From positions 62,001-126,000 of the forward strand of contig NZ_FZOO01000006.1 of NCBI RefSeq assembly GCF_900188375.1: a stretch of 64,000 nt of DNA, in the 5' to 3' direction. This DNA is from Geodermatophilus pulveris (GTDB lineage Bacteria; Actinomycetota; Actinomycetes; Mycobacteriales; Geodermatophilaceae). The notes under the pieces are model-generated. The model searched no databases. It was not told the DNA's origin and saw nothing but the letters and a program-made list of their open reading frames with translations. A program made the position numbers and the translations under genes. Of this stretch, positions 48,088-57,400 are shown piece after piece; position 1 is the stretch's first letter; every line of letters begins with the position of its first letter.

Positions 48088-49659
48088 TCAGCTGCCCGGG
48101 TGGGCAGCGGGTCCTCCATGGGTGCGGGGGCTGTAGACGGCGCCGGTGCGGCTGACCCGGGTCTGCGAGGAGCCGACGAGCACGCAGCAGCGCATGTCGA
48201 CGGTCTCCGGGTCCAGCTCGCCGAGGGTGGTCACCCGGATGCTCTCCTCGGGGCCGCCGACGTCGCGGCCGACGACGACCACCGTGTCGGGCTTGCGGCC
48301 CTCCAGCAGTACCGTCTGCGCCTGCGCCAGCTGGTGCGGCCGGGCCCGCGACCGCGGGTTGTAGAGGGCGAGCACCAGGTCCGCGGCGGAGGTGTGCCGC
48401 AGCCGGTCGACGACGACGTCCCAGGGCTTGCGGACGTCGGAGAGGCTGACCACCGCGAAGTCGTGGCCCAGCGGCGCGCCGACCCGCGCGGCGACCGCCT
48501 GCGCCGCGGTGAGCCCGGGCAGCACCCGCACCGGGACGCCGGCGTGCTCGGGCCGCTCGGCGACCTCGAGCACCGCCGCGGCCATGGCGAACACGCCAGG
48601 GTCGCCGCTGGAGACGACCGCGACCCGCCGGCCGGACCGGGCCAGCTCCAGGGCGTGCGCCGCCCGCTCGGCCTCCACCCGGTTGTCGCTGGCGTGGCGG
48701 GTCTGCCGCGGGTTGGCCGGCACCCGGTCCAGGTAGGGGCCGTAGCCGACCAGGTCGTCGGCGGCGGCCAGCGCGTCGGCGGCCTCCGGGGTGGTCCAGC
48801 AGCGGGCGCCGGGGCCCAGGCCGACGACGACCACCTCCCCCGGGCGCGGCTCCGCGCAGGCGTCCGCCGGCGCCGGCGCGGGGTCGGTGAGCCGGCTGGG
48901 CAGCAGGGCGAGGGAGAAGTAGGGGACCGTGTCGGGGTCGACGTCGGCCAGCGGCGCCGTGCGCTGGCGGTCGGTGCTGGCCCGCTCGACGTAGAGCGCG
49001 CGGTCGAGCACCCCGGCGGCGTCGAAGGCGGCCCGCACGTTGCCGAAGGTGCGGCCCAGCTTCACGACCGCGGCCGAGTCGGTGGTGGCCAGCCACTCGG
49101 CGAGCTCCTCGGGCGGCAGGGTGCCGGGCAGCACGGTGAGCACCTCGTCCCGCTCGACCAGCGGCCGGCCGACCGCCGCGGCGGCGCCGCTCACGCTGGT
49201 CACCCCGGGCACCACCTCGGTCGGGTACCGGTGCGCCAGCCGCTTGTGCATGTGCATGTAGGAGCCGTAGAAGAACGGGTCGCCCTCGGCGAGGACGACG
49301 ACGTCGCGGCCGGCGTCCAGGTGGGCGGCCAGCCGGGCCGCGGCCGCCTCGTAGAACTCGTCGATCGCGCCCTGGTAGCCGCCGGGGTGGTCGGTGGTCT
49401 CGGTGGTGACCGGGTAGACCAGCAGCTCCTCGACCTGGCCGGCGCGCAGGTAGGGGGCGGCCACCGACCGGGCCACCGAGCGGCCGTGCTGGGCGGCGTG
49501 GAAGGCGACCACGTCGGCCGCGGCGATCAGCCGGGCCGCCCTGACGGTGACCAGCTCCGGGTCGCCGGGACCCAGCCCGACGCCGTACAGGCGGCCGGTG
49601 CTCACTCCGTGCTCCCCGCTCCCGCGCGGCGCAGCCGCCGGGTCGACGGAGCCGCTCAT
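48088..49659 (-). CDS. cobIJ: Precorrin-2 C20-methyltransferase / precorrin-3B C17-methyltransferase fusion
   Basis: 523 residues in two methylase domains: CobI (about 20-255; [36 protein letters not shown]) and CobJ (about 270-523; [39 protein letters not shown]). The same fusion is found in M. tuberculosis Rv2066. ATG at 49659 overlaps the cobH stop by 4 nt; GTG at 49605 has a better Shine-Dalgarno and is a good alternative. Confidence 0.94.
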   Translation of the reverse strand: MSGSVDPAAAPRGSGEHGVSTGRLYGVGLGPGDPELVTVRAARLIAAADVVAFHAAQHGRSVARSVAAPYLRAGQVEELLVYPVTTETTDHPGGYQGAIDEFYEAAAARLAAHLDAGRDVVVLAEGDPFFYGSYMHMHKRLAHRYPTEVVPGVTSVSGAAAAVGRPLVERDEVLTVLPGTLPPEELAEWLATTDSAAVVKLGRTFGNVRAAFDAAGVLDRALYVERASTDRQRTAPLADVDPDTVPYFSLALLPSRLTDPAPAPADACAEPRPGEVVVVGLGPGARCWTTPEAADALAAADDLVGYGPYLDRVPANPRQTRHASDNRVEAERAAHALELARSGRRVAVVSSGDPGVFAMAAAVLEVAERPEHAGVPVRVLPGLTAAQAVAARVGAPLGHDFAVVSLSDVRKPWDVVVDRLRHTSAADLVLALYNPRSRARPHQLAQAQTVLLEGRKPDTVVVVGRDVGGPEESIRVTTLGELDPETVDMRCCVLVGSSQTRVSRTGAVYSPRTHGGPAAHPGS

Positions 49660-50276
49660 TCCACGTCGCTCGCGATCGCGTTGACCGCGGCCGCGGCGAT
49701 CGCGCTGCCGCCGCGCCGGCCGCGCACCACCAGGTGCTCGAGGTCGCTCGCGGCCAGCGCGTCCTTGGACTCCACCGCGCCGATGAAGCCGACCGGGATG
49801 CCGAGCACGGCGGCCGGGCGGGGCGCGCCGGCGGCGACCATCTCCAGCAGGTGGAACAGCGCGGTCGGCGCGTTGCCGATGGCGACCACCGCGCCGTCCA
49901 GCCGGTCGCGCCACAGCTCCAGCGCCGCGGCGGTGCGGGTGGTGCCGAGCTCGGCGGCCAGCGCCGGGGTGCGCGGGTCGTCGAGCGTGCAGACGACGTC
50001 GTTGTCCTCGGGCAGCCGCCGTCGGGTGACCCCGGAGGCGACCATCGTCGCGTCGCAGAGCACCGGGGCGCCGGCGTCCAGGGCCGCCCGGGCCCGCGCC
50101 ACCACGTCGGGGGACCAGGCGAGGTCCCGGACCAGGTCGACCTGGCCGCACGCGTGCACCATCCGCACCGCCACCCGGGCGACGTCCTCGGGCAGCCCGC
50201 CCAGGTCGCTCTCGGCGCGGATGGTGGCGAACGAGCGCCGGTAGATCTCGGCGCCGTCCTTCTCGTACTCGTACAC
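49656..50276 (-). CDS. cobH: Precorrin-8X methylmutase
   Basis: 206 residues with [17 protein letters not shown], the catalytic histidine at 41 in [25 protein letters not shown] and [16 protein letters not shown]. It shifts a methyl from C11 to C12. TACCCT lies 7 nt before the GTG at 50276, a probable leaderless promoter for cobH-cobIJ. Confidence 0.95.
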   Translation of the reverse strand: MYEYEKDGAEIYRRSFATIRAESDLGGLPEDVARVAVRMVHACGQVDLVRDLAWSPDVVARARAALDAGAPVLCDATMVASGVTRRRLPEDNDVVCTLDDPRTPALAAELGTTRTAAALELWRDRLDGAVVAIGNAPTALFHLLEMVAAGAPRPAAVLGIPVGFIGAVESKDALAASDLEHLVVRGRRGGSAIAAAAVNAIASDVE

Positions 50277-50341
50277 CAGGCGGAGGGTACGTCCCGTGCC
50301 CGGCCCGGCTCACCGTCCCCGTCCCGGCCGGCCGGCCGCGA

Positions 50342-51289
50342 TCAGGCCGCGGCGGAGGGGGCGGGGACGCCGGTCAGCTCGGCGCACACCTGCCACAGCT
50401 CCCGCTCGCGGGCCGGGTCGTGCGCGGCGGGGGAGGGCTCGGTGACCTCCCCGAGGACGACGTAGCCGGCCCGCAGCCGCGGGTGGGTCCGGCCGAGCAC
50501 CAGGTCGGCGAGCGCGCGGGCCGACCGGCGCGGCGTGGTCACCCGGGGCAGCACCCGCAGCGCCGGGAGGAGCCAGGACCAGGCCAGCTGCTCGACCGCG
50601 CTGCGCCCGCGGGCCAGCCCGGTCCCCGGCATGAGGCCCGGGTCGTGCACGTTGACCCGCAGGGCCGGCCGCCCCGCTCCGTGGCGGCGGTCCCACTCGT
50701 GGGCCTGGTACAGCACGGCCAGCTTGCTGGTGGCGTACGCGCGGGACCCGGCCCGCGGGTCGCCGTCCGGACCGTCGGGCCGGGCCAGGTCGCGCGGGTC
50801 CTCCCACCGCGGCGGGTCCACCAGCCCCATGGACCGGTCGCCGTGGTGGGTGCCGCTGCCGAGCAGGACGACGTGCGCGCCGTCGGCCAGCGCGGGGCGC
50901 AGGGACTCCAGCAGCGTGTGCGGGGCCAGCACGTTGACGCCGAAGGTGAGCTCGAAGCCGTCGACGGTGGCCTGCCGGCGGTCCGCCGTCTGCAGGCCGG
51001 CGTTGGACACCAGCGCCGCCACGGGGGGCAGGTCGCCGCCGGCGACGGCCGCCCGGACGGTCGACGCGGCGGCGCGCACCTGGGCGAGCGAGGCGAGGTC
51101 GCAGGGCACGGTCACCACCCGGTCCGCCGCCGCGCCCGCCTCGGCGGCCGCCTCCAGGGCGGGGCCCGGCCGGCCGAGGAGTACGAGGGGCGCGCCCGGG
51201 GCGGCGGCCAGCTCGGGGACCAGTGCCCGGCCGAGCCCGCGGGTCGGGCCGGTGACGACGATGCTGCCCGTGATGTCAGGAACTGTCAT
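50342..51289 (-). CDS. Short-chain dehydrogenase/reductase
   Basis: 315 residues, longer than a minimal SDR. The nucleotide motif is TGPTRGLGRALV, the NAG motif is SNAGLQ, and the catalytic pair is YATSK. The layout resembles the retinol dehydrogenase/protochlorophyllide reductase branch. ATG at 51289. Divergent from a TetR gene that probably controls it through the palindrome between them. Confidence 0.85.
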   Translation of the reverse strand: MTVPDITGSIVVTGPTRGLGRALVPELAAAPGAPLVLLGRPGPALEAAAEAGAAADRVVTVPCDLASLAQVRAAASTVRAAVAGGDLPPVAALVSNAGLQTADRRQATVDGFELTFGVNVLAPHTLLESLRPALADGAHVVLLGSGTHHGDRSMGLVDPPRWEDPRDLARPDGPDGDPRAGSRAYATSKLAVLYQAHEWDRRHGAGRPALRVNVHDPGLMPGTGLARGRSAVEQLAWSWLLPALRVLPRVTTPRRSARALADLVLGRTHPRLRAGYVVLGEVTEPSPAAHDPARERELWQVCAELTGVPAPSAAA

Positions 51290-51308
51290 GACACCCAGCA
51301 TGAGTGAT

Positions 51309-51321
51309 GTCAGCGACTGAC
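51309..51321. promoter_or_regulatory. Operator candidate between SDR and TetR genes
   Basis: GTCAG-CGA-CTGAC is a perfect inverted repeat in the 58-bp divergent gap; a second half-matching TGTCATGACA spans the SDR start at 51284-51293. Likely TetR binding sites. Confidence 0.5.
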
Positions 51322-51347
51322 GCAACGCCCTCGTCTACCGTCCTCCT

Positions 51348-51911
51348 GTGGCGCGCTGGCAGGAGGACACGCGGGGGCGGTTGCAGCGGGCGGCCGTCAC
51401 GCTCTTCGCCGCGCACGGGTACGCGGCCACCACCACCGAGCAGATCGCCGGAGCGGCCGGCGTCACGCAACGCACCCTCTTCCGGCACTTCCGGGACAAG
51501 GAGGAGGTGCTGTTCGCCGAGGACGACACGCTGCTCGAGGCGCTGGTGCAGGGCGCGCGCGCCGCCCCGGAGGGCGCCGCACCGGTGGTCGTGCTGGGGG
51601 CGGCTCTCGGGTCGCTGGCCGACCGGCTCCAGGACGGCCGCGACGACCAGCGCACCCGCGCCGAGGTGGTGGCCAGCGACCCGGCCCTCGTGGGGCGCGA
51701 CCTGGCCAAGCAGGCCCGGTGGGTGGAGGCGGTGGCCGACGTCCTCGCTGCCCGCGGCCTGCCGGCGGCGCGGGCGCGGGCGCTGGCCGGCGCGGGCGCC
51801 GCGGCCTTCCGGGCCGCCTACCACGGGTGGCTGCACGGCAGCGCCCGTCCCGGTCTGCGGCGGCGGGTGGAGGACGCGCTGGGCGCGCTGGCGGAGGACC
51901 TCGCCGGCTGA
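51348..51911 (+). CDS. TetR family transcriptional regulator
   Basis: 187 residues. The N-terminal helix-turn-helix is FAAHGYAATTTEQIAGAAGVTQRTLFRHFRDKE; the C-terminal ligand domain is not assignable. GTG at 51348 follows TACCGT by 6 nt. It is divergent from the SDR gene, its probable target, and convergent with cobG. Confidence 0.88.
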   Translation: MARWQEDTRGRLQRAAVTLFAAHGYAATTTEQIAGAAGVTQRTLFRHFRDKEEVLFAEDDTLLEALVQGARAAPEGAAPVVVLGAALGSLADRLQDGRDDQRTRAEVVASDPALVGRDLAKQARWVEAVADVLAARGLPAARARALAGAGAAAFRAAYHGWLHGSARPGLRRRVEDALGALAEDLAG

Positions 51912-51917
51912 CGCCGC

Positions 51918-53084
51918 TCAGCCGGTGCGGTAGCCGGTCCCGGTCGCGACCACGTCGACGACCTCGCCGCGCGGGCGGCCGCAGCGCCGCGCGCACCCGG
52001 CCCAGTGCTGGCGGACGCCGCCGGCCGGCAGCTCGCCGGCCGCGACCGCCCGGGCGGCGTCGGCGCGGACGTCGGCCAGCGACTTCGCGCACCCCGGCCG
52101 CCCGGCGCAGGCGGTGACCCGCGTCCACGGGCTGTCCGCGTCGAACACCACACCCGTGCGGTGCAGCGCGACCGCGACGTCGTCGACGGCGTCCTCGGCC
52201 AGGTCGGGGACGACCACGCTGCGCCACGGCGTCAGCTGCACCTCGCCGGTGACGCGGGCCAGCAGGTCGGCCTGGCCGGCGGACAGCCGCCCCAGCGGGA
52301 CGACGCCGACCAGGGCGACCCGCCCGTCGTCCTGGACGACCGAGCCCACCGGCCCGGACGTCCCCGGGCGGTCTCCGGCGCGCGGCAGGCCGCCCTCGCC
52401 GGCGGGGCCGAGACGGGCGAGGACGGCGGCGGGGCCGTCGTCGAGCTCGGCCAGGCGCCAGGCGGTGCCGCCCTGCGCGGCGCGCTCCTCCAGGAACGCG
52501 CGGGTCGCGGCGAGGGCCAGGTCCACCGCCGCGCCCGGTGCGGCCCGCAGCCCGCTGTCGACGCCGGCCAGGACGAGCGCGACCGTGCCGGGGGAGAGCG
52601 CGAGCAGCCCGACGTCCCCGCCGAGACCGGTGACGTCGCCGCGGCCGTCGTCCAGCGTGGCCAGGTACCGGCCGGGGAGCGCGGCCAGGGCCGGGTCGGC
52701 GCACAGGGCGGCATCCAGCGCCCGCACCCACGGCCGGGCGTCGGCGTGCCCGCCGGCCCGCCCGGTGAGCGCGCTGGCCAGCACGTTGCGCACCCGCTCG
52801 TGCGTGGCGCTGGGCAGCAGGCCCGCGGCGGCGAGCCGATCGCCGAGCACCGGCTCCGCCCCCGGGGGCAGCCCGCGCAGCTGCACGTTGCCCCGGCTGG
52901 TCAGCTCCAGCGCCCCGTCCCCGAGGTCCCGGGCCGCAGCGGCCAGCGCGCCCAGCTGGGCGGCGGTGAGCAGCCCGCCGGGCACCCGCACCCGCGCCAG
53001 CGCGCCGTCGGCGGCCGGGTGCGTCTGCAGCGCACCGGGACAGGCGTCGGTGCGGACGCGGCCGGCGGCGGGGCGGGACGTCAT
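51918..53084 (-). CDS. cobG: Precorrin-3B synthase
   Basis: 388 residues of the nitrite/sulfite reductase-like fold. The [4Fe-4S] ligands are in TACAGRPGCAKS and WAGCARRCGRP. CobG uses oxygen and prepares ring contraction, so it marks the aerobic route. ATG at 53084; TACCCT lies 10 nt upstream. It stands alone, convergent with the TetR gene. Confidence 0.92.
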   Translation of the reverse strand: MTSRPAAGRVRTDACPGALQTHPAADGALARVRVPGGLLTAAQLGALAAAARDLGDGALELTSRGNVQLRGLPPGAEPVLGDRLAAAGLLPSATHERVRNVLASALTGRAGGHADARPWVRALDAALCADPALAALPGRYLATLDDGRGDVTGLGGDVGLLALSPGTVALVLAGVDSGLRAAPGAAVDLALAATRAFLEERAAQGGTAWRLAELDDGPAAVLARLGPAGEGGLPRAGDRPGTSGPVGSVVQDDGRVALVGVVPLGRLSAGQADLLARVTGEVQLTPWRSVVVPDLAEDAVDDVAVALHRTGVVFDADSPWTRVTACAGRPGCAKSLADVRADAARAVAAGELPAGGVRQHWAGCARRCGRPRGEVVDVVATGTGYRTG

Positions 53085-53123
53085 GGCGCAGGCGAGGGTA
53101 CTGACCTGACCGGCCGGGGCCGG

Positions 53124-53825
53124 TCAGCGCAGCTCGCGCCCGGCCTCGTCGAAGGACATCCACACCCGGCGGCGCTCGGCCCGGCTGTGCACGTGGGCCA
53201 TCGCCGCCACCCGGCGGCGCTGGTCGTTGGTCGCGACGTGCTGGACGACGGCCACCTCCGCGTCGCGCATCGCCCTCTCGGCGGCGACCTCCTCCGGGGT
53301 CGACGGGAGATCGCTGGTCAGGTCGATCTCCTCCTCGCCGCCGGGCCGGGCGTACGGGCTGTCCGGCGGCAGGTGGCCGCCGACCCGGCCGTAGGCGCCG
53401 AGAACGAGCAGCAGCAGGCCGGCCACCACGGAGAAGACGACGTTCTGGAACTCGAAGGCGAGGATGTTGAAGCTGGTGCGCAGCACCGCCAGGTTCACCA
53501 GCGCCGACAGCAGGAACAGCGCCCCCACCACGATCATCACGTTCGAGGCGATCCGTGGCCCGCGGGCGGCGGCCACGAAGAGCACCACGGCGGTGACCAC
53601 GGAGATGGTCGACAGCAGACCGTTGGAGGACAGGCCGAGGACGTCCTCGCCCTCGGTGGAGAAGAAGGCCAGCTGGTTGGCGAAGCCGAGCAGGCCGAAG
53701 ACGAGGATCACCAGGCCGACGGTGATGGCGCCGATGCGCTGGACCACGGGGACACGGGCGCCGAGCGCCGGCGGCTCGCCCGGGTCGGTCGCCGTCCGCC
53801 GTCGGGATTGGGGACGCAGCTTCAT
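53124..53825 (-). CDS. DUF4383-like membrane protein
   Basis: 233 residues. Four membrane helices between about 28 and 150 (VQRIGAITVGLVILVFGLLGF marks the first) are followed by a long charged cytoplasmic tail (160-233) containing EEVAAERAMRDAEVAVVQH. Function unknown. ATG at 53825 has GAGGGAG upstream. A tandem 17-bp repeat lies in its promoter. Confidence 0.78.
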   Translation of the reverse strand: MKLRPQSRRRTATDPGEPPALGARVPVVQRIGAITVGLVILVFGLLGFANQLAFFSTEGEDVLGLSSNGLLSTISVVTAVVLFVAAARGPRIASNVMIVVGALFLLSALVNLAVLRTSFNILAFEFQNVVFSVVAGLLLLVLGAYGRVGGHLPPDSPYARPGGEEEIDLTSDLPSTPEEVAAERAMRDAEVAVVQHVATNDQRRRVAAMAHVHSRAERRRVWMSFDEAGRELR

Positions 53826-53882
53826 GGGTGCTCCCTCGGAGGGGGTCGGTGACACCCGCTCTTCGACCGGGCGGCTGTCGTT

Positions 53883-53916
53883 GGATGCACTACAACGTCG
53901 GATGCACTGCAACGAT
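53883..53916. repeat. Tandem 17-bp direct repeat in a divergent promoter
   Basis: GGATGCACTACAACGTC is followed at once by GGATGCACTGCAACGAT (14 of 17 identical), AT-richer than the surroundings. The head-to-tail spacing suggests binding of a dimer or two monomers of a regulator. Confidence 0.6.
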
Positions 53917-53984
53917 GGCGTCGAACGGTGCCTCCCGCGAGCCGGACCGGGAAGCGGGGGACAGCTCTCCCGGTTGCCCCCAGC

Positions 53985-54305
53985 ATGACGCAGCGCGACC
54001 TCCACTCGGACTTCCTGCGCGCGGATCTGTTCCTCGCGGTCGGCCAGCCCATCGAGGCGGCCCGCCTGCTGGAGCCGCTCGTCGCGGCCGAGCCCGCCAA
54101 CGGCGCCGCCCTCGAGCTGCTGGCCCGCGCCTACTTCGGCTCCGCGCAGCTGGCGCGTGCCGAGGACGCGCTCACCCGACTGGTGTCGATGGCCCCGAGC
54201 GACGGGTGGGCCCGCCGCGCGCTGGCCCGCACCCTGGAGCGGCAGAGCCGGGCCGACGAGGCGGTGCCCCACCACCGGGTCGCCGACGCCCTCGGCGCGG
54301 CCTGA
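53985..54305 (+). CDS. Tetratricopeptide-like small protein
   Basis: 106 residues with two to three TPR-like helix pairs: LGQ-type GQPIEAARLLEPLVAAEPANG, ALELLARAYFGSAQLARAEDA, then WARRALARTLERQSRADEAV. Likely a protein-interaction module of unknown partner. ATG at 53985 was chosen over the earlier GTG at 53928 because the repeat pattern begins here. It directly precedes the cobN riboswitch. Confidence 0.72.
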   Translation: MTQRDLHSDFLRADLFLAVGQPIEAARLLEPLVAAEPANGAALELLARAYFGSAQLARAEDALTRLVSMAPSDGWARRALARTLERQSRADEAVPHHRVADALGAA

Positions 54306-54322
54306 GCCGCCTGCCGGGGCGG

Positions 54323-54328
54323 TAGCGT
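54323..54328 (+). promoter_or_regulatory. -10 element of cobN riboswitch transcript
   Basis: TAGCGT lies about 8 nt before the riboswitch P1 stem, so transcription would begin at the aptamer's first base. Confidence 0.5.
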
Positions 54329-54336
54329 CTGCCCAT

Positions 54337-54430
54337 CACGGCAGTGCTGCGAGGAAGCCGGTGTGATCCCGGCGCGGTCCCGCCACTGTGAGCCCGGGAC
54401 GCGGGCGAGCCAGACACTCCGGCTGCCGTG
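54337..54430 (+). ncRNA. Cobalamin riboswitch upstream of cobN
   Basis: The elements in order are CACGGCAG (P1 5' arm), GAGGAAGCCGGTGTGATCCC, GCGCGGTCCCGCCACTGTGA with the B12 box, GAGCCAGACACTC and CTGCCGTG (P1 3' arm). The GTG at 54428 is part of P1, so it is not a good cobN start. Confidence 0.94.
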
Positions 54431-54440
54431 CCCGACGACC

Positions 54441-54456
54441 CGGGGCGCGGACCCCG
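54441..54456 (+). promoter_or_regulatory. Hairpin between riboswitch and cobN start
   Basis: CGGGG-CGCGGA-CCCCG forms a 5-bp stem 13 nt before the chosen GTG, comparable in place to the hairpin in front of the other riboswitch operon. Confidence 0.4.
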
Positions 54457-54469
54457 AGTGAGGACGCCC

Positions 54470-57400
54470 GTGTTCACCCTGCTGTCCACCAGCGACACCG
54501 ACCTGCTCTCCGCCCGCGCCAGCGGTGCCGGCTGGCGGCTGGGCAACCCCTCGCGCCTGGACGACGCCGGCGTCGCCGCCCTCGCCGACGGGGCCCAGCT
54601 GGTCGTCGTGCGCCTGCTCGGCGTGCGGCGGCAGTACGAGGAGCGGCTCGCACCGCTGCTGGCCGGCCCGGCACCGGTCGTCGTCCTCGGCGGGGAGGCG
54701 CTGCCCGACGCCGAGCTCATGGAGCTGTCCACCGTCCCGATGGGCCTGGCCACGCAGGCGCACGGCTACCTCGCCCAGGGCGGGCCGGCCAACCTGGTCC
54801 AGCTGCACCGCTTCCTCTCCGACACGGTGCTGCTCACCGGGGAGGGCTTCGAGCCTCCGTCGGTCGCGCCGGACTGGGGCGTGCTGGACCGGGCGCCCGC
54901 CGGTGACGGGGGAGTGGGCATCGCAGGGAGCGCCAGCGACCGAGGAGCGGAGCGAGCCCGGAACGGCGGCACGGACACCACCGGCACCGGCCCGACGGTC
55001 GCCGTCCTTTACTACCGGGCGCACCACCTGGCCGGGAACACCGGCTTCGTGGAGTCGCTGTGCCGCGCAGTCGAGGACGCCGGCGGCCGGGCGCTGCCGG
55101 TGTTCGTGGGCTCGCTGCGCAGCGTGTCCGACGAGCTGCTCGACGTGCTGCGCGGCGCGGACGCCCTGGTGGTCACCGTGCTCGCCGCCGGCGGCTCGCG
55201 GCCGGCCACCGCCCAGGCCGGCGGGGACGACGGCGCGTGGGACGTCGGCCAGCTCGCCTCCCTGGACGTGCCGGTGCTGCAGGGGCTGTGCCTGACCCGG
55301 TCCCGCGCCGAGTGGCTGGCCGACGACGACGGGCTCTCCCCGCTGGACGTCGGCAACCAGGTCGCCATCCCGGAGTTCGACGGCCGACTGATCAGCGTGC
55401 CGTTCTCCTTCAAGGAGACCGACGCCGACGGGCTGACCACCTACGTCGCCGACCCCGAGCGGGCCGCCCGCGTGGCCGGCACCGCCGTGGCGCACGCCCG
55501 GCTGCGGCACACCCCGCCCGGCGAGCGGCGCGTCGTGGTGATGCTGTCCGCCTACCCGACCAAGCACGCCCGGATCGGCAACGCCGTCGGCCTGGACACC
55601 CCGGCGTCCGTCGTCCGGCTGCTGGCCGCCATGCACGGCGCCGGGTACGACGTCGGCCCGTTCGACGGGCCGGACGCGCTGCCGGGCGTGGCCGAGCTGG
55701 ACGGCGACGCGCTGGTGCACGCGCTGATCGCGGCCGGCGGGCAGGACGCCGACTGGCTCACCGCCGAGCAGCTGTCGGGCAACCCGGTGCGCGTCGGTGC
55801 CGCGGAGTACCGGCGGTTCTTCGACACGCTGCCCGACGACCTGCGGTCGGCCATGGTGGAGCACTGGGGCGAGCCGCCCGGCTCGCTGTTCGTGGACGGC
55901 AGTGGTGACGACGCGGCCATCGTCTTCGCCGCGCTGAGGGCCGGCAACGTCGTGGTCATGGTGCAGCCGCCGCGCGGCTTCGGGGAGAACCCGATCGCGA
56001 TCTACCACGACCCGGACCTGCCGCCGTCCCACCACTACCTGGCCGCCTACCACTGGCTGCGGGGGACGTTCGGCGCGCACGCGCTGGTGCACGTCGGCAA
56101 GCACGGCAACATGGAGTGGCTGCCGGGCAAGACGGTCGGCCTGTCCGCCTCCTGCGCGCCGGACGCCGCGATCGGGGACCTGCCGCTGGTCTACCCGTTC
56201 CTGGTCAACGACCCGGGCGAGGGCAGCCAGGCCAAGCGCCGCGCGCACGCCACCCTGGTCGACCACATGGTCCCGCCGATGGCCCGCGCCGAGACCTACG
56301 GCGACATCGCCCGGCTGGAGCAGCTGCTCGACGAGCACGCCAACGTCGCCGCGATGGACCCGGCCAAGCTGCCCGCCGTCCGCGCGCAGATCTGGACCCT
56401 GCTGCAGGCCGCGAAGATGGACTCCGACCTGGGCCTGGCCGAGCGGCCGGACGACGACCACTTCGACGAGATGATCCTGCACGTCGACGGGTGGCTGTGC
56501 GAGATCAAGGACAGCCAGATCCGCGACGGGCTGCACGTGCTCGGCACGCCCCCGTCGGGGCAGGGCCGGGTCGACCTGGTGCTGGCGATGCTGCGGGCCC
56601 GGCAGATCTGGGGCGGGCAGGTGGCGCTGCCCGGGCTGCGGGAGGCGCTCGGCCTGGCCGAGGGGGCCTCGCGCACCGAGACCGACGCCGTGGAGGGGAC
56701 CGCGCACGCCCTGGTCGCCGCCCTGGAGGCCGCCGGCTGGGTGCCGGACGCCGTCCCGTCGGTCGTGCACGGGGTGCTGGGCCGCGCGGACGGCGCCGTC
56801 GAGGCGGTGCTGCGCTTCGCCGTCGACGAGGTGGTGCCCCGGCTGGAGCGCACCACCGACGAGCTGGACGCCACGCTGCACGCCCTCGAGGGCGGCTACG
56901 TGCCGGCCGGGCCGTCGGGCTCGCCGCTGCGCGGGCTGGTCAACGTGCTGCCGACCGGCCGCAACTTCTACTCCGTCGACCCGCGCGCCATCCCCTCGCG
57001 GCTGGCCTGGGAGACCGGGCAGGCGATGGCCGACTCCCTCGTCGAGCGGTACCTGGCCGACACGGGGGAGTACCCCGCCTCGGTCGGGCTGTCGGTGTGG
57101 GGCACCTCGGCGATGCGCACCTCCGGCGACGACATCGGGGAGGTGCTGGCGCTGCTCGGCGTCCGCCCGGTGTGGGACGAGGCGTCGCGGCGGGTGACCG
57201 GCCTGGAGCCGGTCCCGCTCGCGGAGCTGGGCCGCCCGCGGATCGACGTCACCGTGCGCATCTCCGGGTTCTTCCGGGACGCCTTCCCGCACGTGGTGAC
57301 CATGCTCGACGACGCGGTGACGCTGGTGGCCGGGCTGGACGAGGCGCCGGCGGACAACTTCGTGCGCGCCCACGTCGACGCCGACGTCGCCGGGCACGGC

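Noticed and set aside
54428-54430. GTG at 54428 as cobN start
   Set aside because: It is part of the riboswitch P1 stem and lacks a ribosome site; conserved sequence begins after 54470.
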